Counted from the first letter of the stretch, positions 33,334-43,125 are shown. The stretch: DNA of 64,000 bases from Brevibacterium renqingii (GCF_017808105.1 NZ_JADBHF010000015.1:18000-81999); one strand, 5' to 3'. Notes: generated by a model from the sequence alone, not told the origin. Made by a program: numbers and translations.

Positions 33334-34788
33334 ATGTCCTACTTCAACGGTGAAGCCTCACACTGGCTGGCAGCCTCGCCGACCGAACCCCTCACCCCCT
33401 CCCCACTGCCGGCCGAGAAGCAGGATCTCGTCATCGTCGGCGGCGGACTGACCGGCCTGTGGTCGGCCTACTGCGCCCGCCAGGCACATCCCGACTGGGA
33501 GATCACGATCATCGAGGCCAGGCACGTCGGCTATGGCGCCTCGGGGCGCAACGGCGGGTGGCTGTCGACCCTGTTGCCGGGCAACAGGGCGAAGTACGCC
33601 GAGGCCGTCGACCGCGCCCTCAAGTCCGACCCGACCGGGCCGGTCGCGTCCGCGGGGCTCGACGGTATCACGAGCGTACGTGCGTTCCAGTCCTCTCTCT
33701 TCGATTCGATCGACGAGGTCCTCGAGGTGTGTGAGACCGAGGGCATCGACGCCCACCAGGTGCGCGGCGGCCATATCGACATCGCCCAGTCGGAAGCCGG
33801 AATGTCCCGCTTGCGCGAGCTCTTCGAGGGCAATGCGCAGTTCGGCTACGGCCCCGAGGATATGCAGTACCTCGACGCGGAGGAGACCCGAGCACACATC
33901 AACGTCGATCAGGCGCAGGGCAGCATCTACTTCCCCGGCACCGCCGCCGTCGACCCGGCCCTGCTCAGCCGCGGCCTGGCCCGAGTGCTGCGCGAACAGG
34001 GGGTGACGATCTGCGAGGACACCTCGGCGGGCCATATCGGCAAGGGCGTCGTCGCGACGAACCGCGGACCGGTGCGTGGGGAGACGATCTTCGTCTGCCT
34101 CGAGGGCTACTCGGACACCGTCAGCGGGAACCTGCCCGGGCTCGAAGGCAGGCAGGTGATTCCGGTCTTCTCCTCGATGATCGCGATCGAACCGCTGTCG
34201 GCCGAAGCGTGGGAGGGCATGGGGTGGGCAGGCCGCGAATGCCTCGGCGACACCGCCCACACCTTCATCTACGCTCAGCGCACCGCCGATGACCGCATCG
34301 CGCTCGGCGGACGCGGGGCACCCTATGCGTATCGGTCCGGTCTGCCCGGGGACGGCGAGGTCCCCGCCGAGGTGGTCGAACTGCTGCGCGCCCGCCTGTC
34401 CTCGCTCTTCCCGGACCTCGATTTCGACATCGCCCACGCCTGGCGCGGGGCCCTCGGGGTGACACGGGATTGGTGTGCCGGGATCTTCTTCGACCCCGAG
34501 CAGCGGATCGGCGTGGCCCGCGGCTACGCCGGGCACGGGGTGACGGCCACGCATCTGGCCGCGAAGACCCTGCTCGATCGTGCATCGGGGGCGTCGACCC
34601 CGCTGACCGGGCTGCCGTGGAACGACCACTTCTCCGGGCAGTGGGAGCCCGAGCCGATCAGGTGGCTGGGCATCCGGTCGATGTATCGGATCTTCGGCAT
34701 CGCCGACGAGTGGGAGCGCATCACCGGAGCGAAGCGAACGAGTCTGCTCGCCCAGTTCGGTTCCCGCCTGGCCGGATTGCACGAGTAA
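33334..34788 (+). CDS. FAD-dependent amine/amino-acid oxidase (DAO family)
   Basis: A 484-residue DAO-fold oxidoreductase. The dinucleotide motif DLVIVGGGLTGLWSAY, an E in TIIEARHVGYGASGRNGGW, and the C-terminal GYAGHGVTATHLAAKTLL FAD-closing segment are typical of the gamma-glutamylputrescine oxidase (PuuB/OrdL) and glycine/sarcosine oxidase group. The gene is followed at 15 bases by an aminotransferase, so the pair probably oxidises and transaminates an amino compound. Substrate unknown. Confidence 0.87.
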   Translation: MSYFNGEASHWLAASPTEPLTPSPLPAEKQDLVIVGGGLTGLWSAYCARQAHPDWEITIIEARHVGYGASGRNGGWLSTLLPGNRAKYAEAVDRALKSDPTGPVASAGLDGITSVRAFQSSLFDSIDEVLEVCETEGIDAHQVRGGHIDIAQSEAGMSRLRELFEGNAQFGYGPEDMQYLDAEETRAHINVDQAQGSIYFPGTAAVDPALLSRGLARVLREQGVTICEDTSAGHIGKGVVATNRGPVRGETIFVCLEGYSDTVSGNLPGLEGRQVIPVFSSMIAIEPLSAEAWEGMGWAGRECLGDTAHTFIYAQRTADDRIALGGRGAPYAYRSGLPGDGEVPAEVVELLRARLSSLFPDLDFDIAHAWRGALGVTRDWCAGIFFDPEQRIGVARGYAGHGVTATHLAAKTLLDRASGASTPLTGLPWNDHFSGQWEPEPIRWLGIRSMYRIFGIADEWERITGAKRTSLLAQFGSRLAGLHE

Positions 34789-34803
34789 AGAAAGAAGGAC
34801 TCA

Positions 34804-35973
34804 ATGACCGGCACCCCCTCCCGCATCTCACCCATGGCCGAGACCTACCCGGCCTCGAGCATCCGCAAGATGTTCAACCTCGCACTCGACTTTCCCGACG
34901 CCGTGAAGCTCACGGTCGGAGAGCCGGACTTCAACACACCCGAGCACATAAAAGCCGCGGGCATCCGCGCCATCGAGAACGACAACACACGCTACGTCGC
35001 CAATGCCGGCATCCCCGAGCTGCGGCAGGCGCTGGCGCGGAAGTACTCCGGCCGGTGGGGGCGCGGTCTCGGGCCGGAGAACGTGATGGTCTCCTTCGGT
35101 GCCATGGAAGCGCTGACGTTCGCCCTCGACGTCACCGTCTCCCCCGGTCAGGAGGTCATCGTCCCCGACCCCAGCTTTCCGAACTATCTGGGTCAGGTGC
35201 ACCGCCTCGGCGGGGTGGCCGTGTCCGTTCCCGTGCGGGAGGAGAACGAGTTCAAACTGCGCGCCGAGGATGTGCTCGCCGCAGTCACGGACAGGACCGC
35301 GGCCGTGATCATCAACAGCCCCTCGAATCCGCTGGGCTCGGTGATGGACCGGACCGAGATCGAGCAGATCGCCGAGCTCGCCGATGAGCACGAGTTCACC
35401 GTCATCTCCGATGAGGTCTATGACGAGGTGGTCTTCGACGATGCCGAGTTCACCTCCGTCGCCGAGGTGCGGGCCGATTTCGACCGCTTCCTCGCCGTCG
35501 GCAGCTTCTCGAAGACCTACGCCATGACCGGGTGGCGATGCGGCTTCGTCATCGGCTCGCAGGACTACATCGCACCGATGGCCCTGCTGCAGGAGGGCCT
35601 GACCTCGAGCCTGCCGGGCTTCGTCCAGGAGGCAGCGGTCGCCGCCCTCGACGGACCGCAGAGCGTCGTCGACACGATGGTGGCCTCCTATGCGGAACGC
35701 CGTGAGCTCATGGTCGAGCGCATCAACGCCGTCGAGGGCTTGAGCCTCATCCGCCCCGAGGCGACCTTCTACGCATTCGTCAACGTCAGGGAATGGGGAC
35801 TGAGCTCCTGGGACTTGGCGACCCGTCTGCTGGAGGAGCACAATCTCGCCACGATCCCCGGCTCGGCCTTCGGCCCGGCCGGCGAGGGCTACCTGCGCCT
35901 GACGTTCGCCGTCTCCCCGGAGACGATCAACATCGCGTGCGACCGGCTGGAGGCTTTCGCTGCGGGGCGGTGA
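34804..35973 (+). CDS. PLP-dependent aminotransferase (class I/II)
   Basis: A 389-residue fold-type I aminotransferase: NDNTRYVANAGIPELRQAL, VPDPSFPNY, INSPSNPLGSV, SDEVYDEVVF, and the PLP lysine in GSFSKTYAMTGWRCG. It belongs to the aspartate aminotransferase I-gamma type group. It is directly downstream of the FAD oxidase and probably in its operon. Confidence 0.9.
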   Translation: MTGTPSRISPMAETYPASSIRKMFNLALDFPDAVKLTVGEPDFNTPEHIKAAGIRAIENDNTRYVANAGIPELRQALARKYSGRWGRGLGPENVMVSFGAMEALTFALDVTVSPGQEVIVPDPSFPNYLGQVHRLGGVAVSVPVREENEFKLRAEDVLAAVTDRTAAVIINSPSNPLGSVMDRTEIEQIAELADEHEFTVISDEVYDEVVFDDAEFTSVAEVRADFDRFLAVGSFSKTYAMTGWRCGFVIGSQDYIAPMALLQEGLTSSLPGFVQEAAVAALDGPQSVVDTMVASYAERRELMVERINAVEGLSLIRPEATFYAFVNVREWGLSSWDLATRLLEEHNLATIPGSAFGPAGEGYLRLTFAVSPETINIACDRLEAFAAGR

Positions 35974-36017
35974 ACTCGTGTCTGCGCATCGAGCGCACGT
36001 CAGGTGCCGCCGCGCAT

Positions 36018-36638
36018 TCAGTCGTCGGCGTAGCTGACTTCGACGCGCCGGTTCTTCGCCCGACCCTGCGGGTTGTCCTTGCCGTCCTTCGTGGAGTTCT
36101 TTGCGACCGGGTCGGCTTCGCCATGGCCTTCGACGCTCAGTTCCAGGTCTGAACGTGAGTCTGCGATGACGTCGGCCACAGCCTGCGCCCGCTTCTTCGA
36201 CAGCTTCTTGTTCGCCGAGTTGTCGCCGACCGAATCCGTGTAGCCGGATACGGTCACCTTCGTGCCTTCGGGAACGTTCTCCACGGTATTCGCAATCGCT
36301 TCTGCGGCTCTGTCGGAGATATCGGCGCTGTTGAAGTCGAAGAGGATGTCGCTGGCCAAAGTGATGACGGCGTCGCTCCCCTCCTTCTTGTTCGTCGCCA
36401 GCGGGGTGACGGAGTCGGAAGTGTTCCACTCCATGACGCCACCCGGCTCCCACCGTTGGACCGAGTTGTTCAACTGCTTCTCCGTCGGCGCCGGGAGGTC
36501 CGCCGGAGTCGTCGCTTCCGATTCGGCGGCAGCACTGACGCTCGATCCGGCCATGACTCCGGCCCCGGAGCCGATCATCACACCGACCCCCACCAGGCCC
36601 AGAGCGCAGGCCCATCGCCTGTGCGTTCCGCGCCTCAT
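36018..36638 (-). CDS. OmpA-family protein with N-terminal membrane anchor
   Basis: 206 residues: basic start, one hydrophobic segment (about 11-33, signal peptide or anchor), a linker, then an OmpA C-terminal domain (about 90-206). Peptidoglycan-binding motifs are visible: ILFDFNSADIS, VSGYTDSVGDNSANKKLSKKRAQAV (whose Asp and Arg bind diaminopimelate), and the terminal NRRVEV. In a cell without an outer membrane it likely ties a surface protein to the wall. Its start codon overlaps the stop of the upstream lipoprotein gene by one base (TGATG), indicating translational coupling. Confidence 0.85.
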   Translation of the reverse strand: MRRGTHRRWACALGLVGVGVMIGSGAGVMAGSSVSAAAESEATTPADLPAPTEKQLNNSVQRWEPGGVMEWNTSDSVTPLATNKKEGSDAVITLASDILFDFNSADISDRAAEAIANTVENVPEGTKVTVSGYTDSVGDNSANKKLSKKRAQAVADVIADSRSDLELSVEGHGEADPVAKNSTKDGKDNPQGRAKNRRVEVSYADD

Positions 36639-37219
36639 CACGACTCCGTGATCGGGATGTCGGTGAACTTTGGCCACGATTCCTGCAGCCGGATGTCGAC
36701 GGAATCGATGTCGTTCTCCGGAGCTTTGAAGACCGCCCACGCGGTCACCGGCTGATTGTTCGTCGTCTTCGTGAATACAGGATCCGAGGTCCACTCTTCG
36801 TAAGTGTCTGAAATCGGCGAATAGACCTTGAGGTTGTCGGCGTCGATGAGCTGCGGGTTGAATTTGTTCTCGCCCCAGGAATCATAGATGCTGATCGACT
36901 CGTCATCACCGACAGATCTGAAGTGCGGCGTAACGACCATCGTCAGCGTCTGGGTCTTCCCATCGACGACGAGGGAGTGGATCGCCACGGTGACTTCGTC
37001 CTCATCCGATCCAGGCACTTTGACGTCCTGCTTGGCGATGACGTCATCGGGATCGACCTTCTCGACGCCCGGCTTCGCTCCGTCCTTGCTGCCGGCCTCC
37101 TCGGCCGACGAGTCGCCGCTCTTCGAGTCGGAATCCTGCGGCGATGAGCAGCCTGTCACGGCCAGAAGGCAGAGGGCCGCTCCCGCGAGGCCCCGACCGA
37201 GCTTGGGCGAAATCACCAT
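36638..37219 (-). CDS. putative lipoprotein coupled to OmpA-family protein
   Basis: 193 residues. The signal peptide with lipobox LAVTGC (Cys about residue 24) follows a hydrophobic GLAGAALC core. The mature protein starts with a Ser/Asp/Lys-rich linker and ends in a roughly 100-residue beta-rich domain (VTVAIHSLVVDGKTQTLTMVV). The start at 37219 has GGAAAG 12 bases upstream. No family was recognised. It is coupled to the OmpA-like gene and both proteins would be at the cell surface. Confidence 0.82.
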   Translation of the reverse strand: MVISPKLGRGLAGAALCLLAVTGCSSPQDSDSKSGDSSAEEAGSKDGAKPGVEKVDPDDVIAKQDVKVPGSDEDEVTVAIHSLVVDGKTQTLTMVVTPHFRSVGDDESISIYDSWGENKFNPQLIDADNLKVYSPISDTYEEWTSDPVFTKTTNNQPVTAWAVFKAPENDIDSVDIRLQESWPKFTDIPITES

Positions 37220-37339
37220 GCTGACGCTTTCCTTCGTCGGTATCCGCGCAGCCGCCGATGCCGACGACTCCGTCATTCTCGAGCATTTACGCTAGCACGG
37301 ATGTAGTCACCGACAAAGGGAGCTGAGCCTCCGTTCCGG

Positions 37340-38131
37340 TCACTGATCGTGATGAGGCTCGAGGAACTCCACGAGCCGACCGGCAAGGATCCCGGGATCG
37401 ACGTCGTGCGCCTGGCCCTCGAGCGTCTCGAACCGCCCGTCGCTCACCGTTCGTGCAAGCTCTTCGGCGCCCCATCGCAGGGAGTCGCGGGAGACTCCTC
37501 CTGCGAGCGCCAGAGTGGGCGCGGTGACTTCGGAGGCAGACACCGGAATCGCACCGTCGGCCATGATTTCGTTGTCGTAGGCAAGAGTCGGAGCAATGGC
37601 GGTGAAGCTCTCCCACTCCGGCGACTCCTTCATCCCCTCGATCATCGCCAGAGGCATACCGATCTGGTTCATGAAAGCCGCGACCGCACCGCTGCGATCG
37701 TCGGCCTCGAGGAAAGCAGACACCTTCTCCGCCTGCTCCACCGTGCCGGAGTCGGCGGGTTCTGCCGAAAAAGGAGGCTCGTAGACGAGCAGGTGGGTCA
37801 CGGCTGCGCCGAGCTTCGCCGCGGCCTGAACCGCCAGAGCACCTCCCGACGACATTCCGAGCAGAGCCGTTCGACCACCAAGCGCCTCTGCGAGAGCTTC
37901 GATGTCCTCGACTTCCCGAGCGGGCGCATAGGGAAGGGTGTCGCCGCTCTCTCCGCGGCCGCGTCTGTCGTACAGGCACACAGTGTGGGTGGCTTGCAGC
38001 TGGTCGGCGATCGCACGCATCGGGCCTGCTTCGCGGTAGCACATCGCCCCGTCGACGAGGATGACGGGCGGCCCGTCTCCGTGCAGCTCGTAGGCGATGG
38101 TCGTACCGTCTTGGGAAACTACTGTGCTCAC
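37340..38131 (-). CDS. alpha/beta hydrolase
   Basis: A 263-residue alpha/beta-fold hydrolase: oxyanion region GDGPPVILVDGAMC, LYDRRGRGESG, nucleophile elbow GMSSGGAL, and the C-terminal GQAHDVDPGILA with the catalytic His. Single gene; substrate unknown. Confidence 0.88.
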   Translation of the reverse strand: MSTVVSQDGTTIAYELHGDGPPVILVDGAMCYREAGPMRAIADQLQATHTVCLYDRRGRGESGDTLPYAPAREVEDIEALAEALGGRTALLGMSSGGALAVQAAAKLGAAVTHLLVYEPPFSAEPADSGTVEQAEKVSAFLEADDRSGAVAAFMNQIGMPLAMIEGMKESPEWESFTAIAPTLAYDNEIMADGAIPVSASEVTAPTLALAGGVSRDSLRWGAEELARTVSDGRFETLEGQAHDVDPGILAGRLVEFLEPHHDQ

Positions 38132-38212
38132 GATCTCGTTCCTCTCTGAACCAGGAGCAGTTCTCTTGATTGAGCCAGCATGGTGGAAATCTTCTGTTCG
38201 ACTCCCCGGCTC

Positions 38213-38878
38213 TCACCCGACGGCGGCGAGCGCCGCGTTCCAGGAGCCATAGAACTTGCGCACGGCCGCCGCCGAGGGCACCTCACCCTTGTGCTCGGCA
38301 GCGTACTCCGTATAGGCCTTGTAGGTCGCTCCGACTCCCTGCGATTCACAGTCGGCGAGGAACTCGGCGATCGCCCTGTCGTAGGCCGCTTCGTCGAAGC
38401 GCAGCTGTCCCTTGGCCCGCCCCACCTTGTTCGTCGCCAGGCCTGCAGCCTTGAGGGCCTCGTTCCAGGACCCGAAGCGCTGCACGGCGGTCTGGCTGGT
38501 CGGCGGCCAGATGGTCGCCCCCTGGGCCGATGTCGCCCCGAGGCTGCCGAGCACCGTCTTGCGCAGCGCGTCGTATCTGCTCGCGGTCAGGCTCGGCACC
38601 TCGGCACGGCCGCGGACGAACGCGATCGCGGCGGCCACCTCGGCGAGGGTGGAGGTCACGGTCGATGCTGCGTCCTCGAGTTGGGCCGTCAGGGCCGTCT
38701 CCACCTCGGCGAGGGTCTCCCGGTCTATGGGGCTGAGCTTGGCAGGATCGGCACTCGCCGGTGTCCCCGGCGCGTCCGAGGAGTCGAGGCTGCGCGCGGT
38801 GACGAACAGCAGCGCTCCGAGCACGGCCAGCGACGAGGTGTGGGATCGATCCGCGGAGACAGCATTCACGCCTCCCAT
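38213..38878 (-). CDS. protein with two HNH-associated (HARE-type) repeats
   Basis: 221 residues from the ATG at 38878 (a GTG at 38920 is also in frame). An N-terminal hydrophobic segment (SLAVLGALLFVTARSL) is followed by a coiled region. Two copies of a homing-endonuclease-associated repeat follow: QTAVQRFGSWNEALKAAGL and AAAVRKFYGSWNAALAAVG. These repeats are usually short DNA-binding modules in nucleases and regulators. No catalytic domain is seen, so this may be a DNA-binding protein of unknown role. Confidence 0.7.
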   Translation of the reverse strand: MGGVNAVSADRSHTSSLAVLGALLFVTARSLDSSDAPGTPASADPAKLSPIDRETLAEVETALTAQLEDAASTVTSTLAEVAAAIAFVRGRAEVPSLTASRYDALRKTVLGSLGATSAQGATIWPPTSQTAVQRFGSWNEALKAAGLATNKVGRAKGQLRFDEAAYDRAIAEFLADCESQGVGATYKAYTEYAAEHKGEVPSAAAVRKFYGSWNAALAAVG

Positions 38879-39051
38879 CCTACGGGGTCGGGGTCCGACG
38901 TCGTAGGTCTTCGGCCGCACCCATGCTGACGAGTCGGAATGCGTTCGCCCCGTGACGACGAACGCGATCCGAGCTACCGTGAGAGCCCCAGGATCGACAC
39001 GACCGGGACCACCGAGGCGATCCTGCCCGGGCTCACGAGAGGATGCGATCG

Positions 39052-39774
39052 ATGACCGTGGATTTCCAGAGAGTCGAAGCCCTCGTCTTCGACATGTTCG
39101 GCACAGTCGTCGATTGGCGGCAGAGCGTAGCCGCCGAGGTGGCCGCTCGGCTGGCCGACTATGTGCCCGCGCTCGATGCGCATGACTTCGCCGATCGCTG
39201 GCGGGCCGAATACCAGCCGTCGATGGAGCGGGTGCGCCGGGGTGATCGGCCGTTCGTCCGTCTCGATGTGCTCCACCGGGAGAACCTCATCACCGTGCTC
39301 GAACAGTTCGGCACTGACCCCGACTCGATTCCCGAGCACGTCCTCAACCAGGTCAACCTCGCGTGGCATCGGCTCGATCCATGGCCGGATGCCGTCGCCG
39401 GGCTGACCCGGCTGAAGGACCGGTTCATCATCGCACCGCTGTCGAACGCCAATGTGCGTCTGGCCCTCGACGTCGCCAAACGCGCGGGGCTGCCCTGGGA
39501 CGCCGTTCTCGGCGCCGAGGTGGCCGGAGCCTACAAACCCGATCCCGCCGCCTATCTCAATACCGTCGAGATTCTCGGGCTCGAGCCCCCGCAGGTGGCG
39601 ATGGTCGCTGCGCACAACGGCGACCTCGAAGCCGCCGGCGAGCTCGGCCTGCGCACCGTGTTCGTCCGTCGCCCGACCGAGCACGGCCCTGATCAGACGA
39701 GTGACCTCGATCCCTCCGGTACCTGGGATGTCGTCGCAGAGGATTTCGAGGATCTCGCCGACCAGCTCGACTGA
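39052..39774 (+). CDS. HAD-superfamily haloacid dehalogenase type II
   Basis: 240 residues (ATG at 39052 preferred over 39043 because of GAGAGG 9 bases upstream). HAD motif I FDMFGTVVDWR with the nucleophile Asp, PLSNANVR (motif II), and YKPDPAAY/VAAHNGDLEAA for motifs III and IV. The DMFGTVVDWR signature is that of L-2-haloacid dehalogenases, but physiological substrates of most relatives are not known. Confidence 0.88.
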   Translation: MTVDFQRVEALVFDMFGTVVDWRQSVAAEVAARLADYVPALDAHDFADRWRAEYQPSMERVRRGDRPFVRLDVLHRENLITVLEQFGTDPDSIPEHVLNQVNLAWHRLDPWPDAVAGLTRLKDRFIIAPLSNANVRLALDVAKRAGLPWDAVLGAEVAGAYKPDPAAYLNTVEILGLEPPQVAMVAAHNGDLEAAGELGLRTVFVRRPTEHGPDQTSDLDPSGTWDVVAEDFEDLADQLD

Positions 39775-39824
39775 CGATATCGACCAGGTGTGGGGTCCCG
39801 GTCAGGCGCTGCTCTGAAGAGCCT

Positions 39825-41132
39825 TCATGATGTCAGTGCGTCGTTATGGGCGGCGCGCCCCGCGAGGATGCCGCCGAATGCGGTGATGAGCATGCTCAGC
39901 GCCAGCAGAACCGCGGTGGCCCAGATCGTTCCGCCGAACACGGCCACCGAAGCCAAGGCGACCGAAGGCGCGAAGCCGCCGATGGCTCCCGAAACGTTGT
40001 AGGACACGGCGACAGCTGTGTAGCGAGAACGATCGGGGAACATATCGGCCATCATCGAGCCCAGCGCACCGTATGGAAGACCGAGCAGTCCGATGCCGAC
40101 CCCGATGCCGATGATCACCAGCGGCGGAGAGGCGGTGCCGACCAGAGCCATCAGCGGGAAGGCAAGGAGCACAGAGATCAGCGCAGTCGTTCCTACGGCC
40201 TTCCACGGACTGAACCTATCCCCGAGCTGACCGCCGAAGAAGATCGCAATACCTTCGAGGACGGCGCCGAGCATCGTGCCCGTCAGCAGGATGCCGGCTG
40301 CCAAGTGGAGTGTCTCGGTGCCGAAGTTGACGATGAAAGTCGTCAGCAGATAGAAGGGCGCGCTGCCGACGAGGCTGGCGCACACGCCGATGAGCACACG
40401 GCGCCAATTGGTTCGAAGCACGTGGAACAGGGGCACCTTGACCGTTCGGTCCTGCTGAACGATCTTCCTGAATTCCGGTGTTTCGTCGACCTTGAAGCGG
40501 ATGTAGAGCGCAATGCCCATGAAGACGAAGGACAGGAGGAACGGAACGCGCCAACCCCATGCGATGAATTGGTCATGGGGAAGCAGCGTCACCAGAGCGA
40601 CGACTCCGCTCGAACCCAGATTGCCGATCGGCGACCCGTACTGCGGCATCGCGCCGTAGAAAGCGCGCTTCTCGGGTGGAGCGTGCTCGACGACCATGAG
40701 GACGGCGCCGCCCCATTCCCCGCCGACAGACATCCCCTCGATGATGCGCAGCACGACGAGGAGGATCGGCGCCAAAACTCCGATCGTGCTGTAGGTCGGC
40801 AGGAGCCCGATCGCGCCTGAGCTGATGCCCATGACGACGACTGTGGCGATGAGAGTGTTTCGGCGCCCGATCTTGTCGCCGAGGTGGCCGAAGACGATGG
40901 AGCCGACGGGCCGGGCCACAAAGCCGATGGCGAAGGACAGGAACGCCACGATGGTGCCCACGGCGGGGTCGAAAGTCGGGAAGAAGAGTTCGTTGAAGGC
41001 CAGGGCGGCGATCAGGCCGTAGATGAAATAGTCGTACCACTCGATGGCGGTGCCGATGAGGGAGCCTGCCGAGACTCGCCGTAGCTGTGCCGAGTCGATA
41101 TACGCTGAGCTGTCTGCTTCGTCTGCGGTCAT
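39825..41132 (-). CDS. MFS transporter (metabolite:H+ symporter family)
   Basis: A 435-residue 12-helix transporter. MHS signatures: GTAIEWYDYFIYG in helix 1, ARPVGSIVFGHLGDKIGRR between helices 2 and 3, EGMSVGGEWGGAVLMVVEHAP, and RFSPWKAVG. The family takes up dicarboxylates, shikimate, proline/betaine and similar acids. It follows the M20 peptidase gene on the minus strand with a 167-base gap, and may import its substrate. Confidence 0.9.
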   Translation of the reverse strand: MTADEADSSAYIDSAQLRRVSAGSLIGTAIEWYDYFIYGLIAALAFNELFFPTFDPAVGTIVAFLSFAIGFVARPVGSIVFGHLGDKIGRRNTLIATVVVMGISSGAIGLLPTYSTIGVLAPILLVVLRIIEGMSVGGEWGGAVLMVVEHAPPEKRAFYGAMPQYGSPIGNLGSSGVVALVTLLPHDQFIAWGWRVPFLLSFVFMGIALYIRFKVDETPEFRKIVQQDRTVKVPLFHVLRTNWRRVLIGVCASLVGSAPFYLLTTFIVNFGTETLHLAAGILLTGTMLGAVLEGIAIFFGGQLGDRFSPWKAVGTTALISVLLAFPLMALVGTASPPLVIIGIGVGIGLLGLPYGALGSMMADMFPDRSRYTAVAVSYNVSGAIGGFAPSVALASVAVFGGTIWATAVLLALSMLITAFGGILAGRAAHNDALTS

Positions 41133-41299
41133 TCGACGTCATCCCCATTGCTTCGGTCGATCATCCGGGCGAACACGACGGGTTCATGGAACGCTCCACG
41201 AGCCCGGGGCTCTCCCTGATGCAGTCAGGTAAGCCATGATTGTACGCGCGACGCGAGTGGGATGACAGGGTCGAACGGCCTGCTGGCCCGGTGGCGGTT

Positions 41300-42580
41300 C
41301 TATCTCAGCGGATCCAGTCCGCACCACTGGGCGATGAAGAGCGCTATGGTCTTCGTGACGCTGCGGACGGACTCGATGTGGACCCGTTCGTCGAATGCGT
41401 GGATATCAAGGGATCGCGGCCCGTAGGTCAGAGTCGGCATCGCTCCGAAGTTCGTGTAGACCCGGCCGTCGAGGTAACCCGGTGTGGTGAAGGTCTGCAG
41501 GGGTTGGCCGAAAACATCCTGGTGGGCCGAGGCGAGCACGCTCTCGGCTTCGCCGCCTTCTTCGAGTCGATAGCCTGCGGCGAAGAAGCCGGTGCGTTCC
41601 AAGCGTGGCAAGCGACTGTCCTGGCCGCGCCGGGCGATGCTCGTGTGGCGCAGGTGCTCCTGGATCTCTTCCCACGCCTGTTCCGGGTCGATCCCCGGAT
41701 AGATGGCGGCACGTACGGAGATCTCGCACCACGATGGGACGCTGGATGGCCAGTCCCCACCCGAGATCTGTCCGACGTTGAAGTTGATCGGATGGTCGAC
41801 GTCCTCGAAGCCTGGGAACCGGTCCTTCTGTGCATTCCAATCCGCCTCGAGCGTGCGCAGGTCGGCGATGACGTCGTTGGCGGCGTCGAAAGCGTTGAAG
41901 CCCTGGCTCATCTCTCGAACATGACTCGGTTTTCCTTCGACGCGCACGGTGAACCAGATGACTCCGACGTTGGTTCGCACCAGTGCATTCTCTTCCGGCT
42001 CGGGAATGAGCACGGCGTCGCCGGTGTATCCGCGCAGAAGCGCCGAAAGTGCGCCGTTGCCGGTGCTCTCCTCCTCCACCACGGACTGAAGATGAATGGG
42101 GGCTGCAGGAGAGAAGCCGGCCGAGGTGATCGCGTCGAAGGCGAAGAGGTTGGCCGCGAGACCGGCTTTCATGTCCCCGGCACCACGACCGTAGAGCCAG
42201 CCGTCCTCGATTCGAGGCTCGAACGGCGGAGTGGTCCAATTCTCCAGCGGCCCGGTCGGCACCACATCCACATGCCCCTGCAGGATGAGCGATCGGCCCT
42301 GTACGGCGGTCGGTCGATGAGTGCCCACGACATTGAAGTCCTCGTCATAGGGCACCGTCATCGGTCCGAAACCCGCATGGTTCTCGATGTCTTCTTCGTC
42401 GATGCGCCAGCGGTCGATCTCCAGTCCTCTGACAGCGAACTCCTGTTCCATGCGATCTTGGATTCCCGCCTCGCTGCCGCGGACAGAAGGACAGCGGATC
42501 AGATCGCTGGTGAACTCGAGTTGACGATCGAACGCCTTGTCGACGGCGTCGGTGATGGCCTGGGCGATTTCTCGTTTCAT
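41300..42580 (-). CDS. M20-family peptidase/deacylase (ArgE/DapE-like)
   Basis: 426 residues. Zinc-site motifs LQGHVDVVP, the bridging Asp in GRGAGDMKAGLAA, VEEESTGNG, PEPE and the C-terminal IHAFDERVHIES with the last His. The layout is that of succinyl-diaminopimelate desuccinylase/acetylornithine deacetylase relatives. Chain length and motifs suggest an active hydrolase of N-acyl amino acids or short peptides, substrate unknown. It is in the same direction as the MFS transporter downstream. Confidence 0.88.
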   Translation of the reverse strand: MKREIAQAITDAVDKAFDRQLEFTSDLIRCPSVRGSEAGIQDRMEQEFAVRGLEIDRWRIDEEDIENHAGFGPMTVPYDEDFNVVGTHRPTAVQGRSLILQGHVDVVPTGPLENWTTPPFEPRIEDGWLYGRGAGDMKAGLAANLFAFDAITSAGFSPAAPIHLQSVVEEESTGNGALSALLRGYTGDAVLIPEPEENALVRTNVGVIWFTVRVEGKPSHVREMSQGFNAFDAANDVIADLRTLEADWNAQKDRFPGFEDVDHPINFNVGQISGGDWPSSVPSWCEISVRAAIYPGIDPEQAWEEIQEHLRHTSIARRGQDSRLPRLERTGFFAAGYRLEEGGEAESVLASAHQDVFGQPLQTFTTPGYLDGRVYTNFGAMPTLTYGPRSLDIHAFDERVHIESVRSVTKTIALFIAQWCGLDPLR

Positions 42581-42734
42581 GATCTACTCTTCTAGATTTT
42601 CGGGCTTACGGTCGGCGGAGATGCGGAGCGGGGCCTTCAGCTGAGCCAGCCACTACGTCATGCGACGAAGATGCAGAACGGGTGGCACCATTGAATCGAT
42701 CACGGTGTGCAGCAACTCGGGATATTCAGACATC

Positions 42735-43115
42735 TCAGCCGCTCACTCCGTCGAGCGTCAGTGGTGTGAGGACAGCGATCTTCCAACCATCGTCGGTCTG
42801 CACGAGTTGGTACATGTTCCGCTCGTCGGCAGCTCCGCCGTGGTACGTCCAGGTGACATCGGCCCAGATGCTGTGCTCGGTCGACGCGACAACCGAGACA
42901 GCGACGTCTGCCTCGGTGACTCCTTCGTACTGGTCGACGGCTCCTGCGAAGAAGCTCTCCGTCTGGCTCGCATCGGTGACGAGGATCCGCTGTCCGGGGA
43001 ATTCGATGAGGGCCGGAACCGCATAGTGGTCGGCGATCGCCGTTGCATCTCGGTTGATCAGAGCTCGACTGTAGGTGTCGAAGAATTCTGTGCGAACGCC
43101 TTTGTTCTCATCCAT
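42735..43115 (-). CDS. SnoaL/NTF2-like protein
   Basis: A 126-residue cone-fold NTF2-like protein. The N-terminal helix VRTEFFDTYSRALINRDATAIADHYAVPALIEFPGQ and the beta sheet SVVASTEHSIWADVTWTY match SnoaL/DUF4440-type proteins. Some act as small enzymes or ligand-binding proteins; no active-site assignment is possible. It lies 10 bases after the small membrane protein and probably shares its transcript. Confidence 0.82.
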   Translation of the reverse strand: MDENKGVRTEFFDTYSRALINRDATAIADHYAVPALIEFPGQRILVTDASQTESFFAGAVDQYEGVTEADVAVSVVASTEHSIWADVTWTYHGGAADERNMYQLVQTDDGWKIAVLTPLTLDGVSG

Positions 43116-43125
43116 ATGCCCCAGC

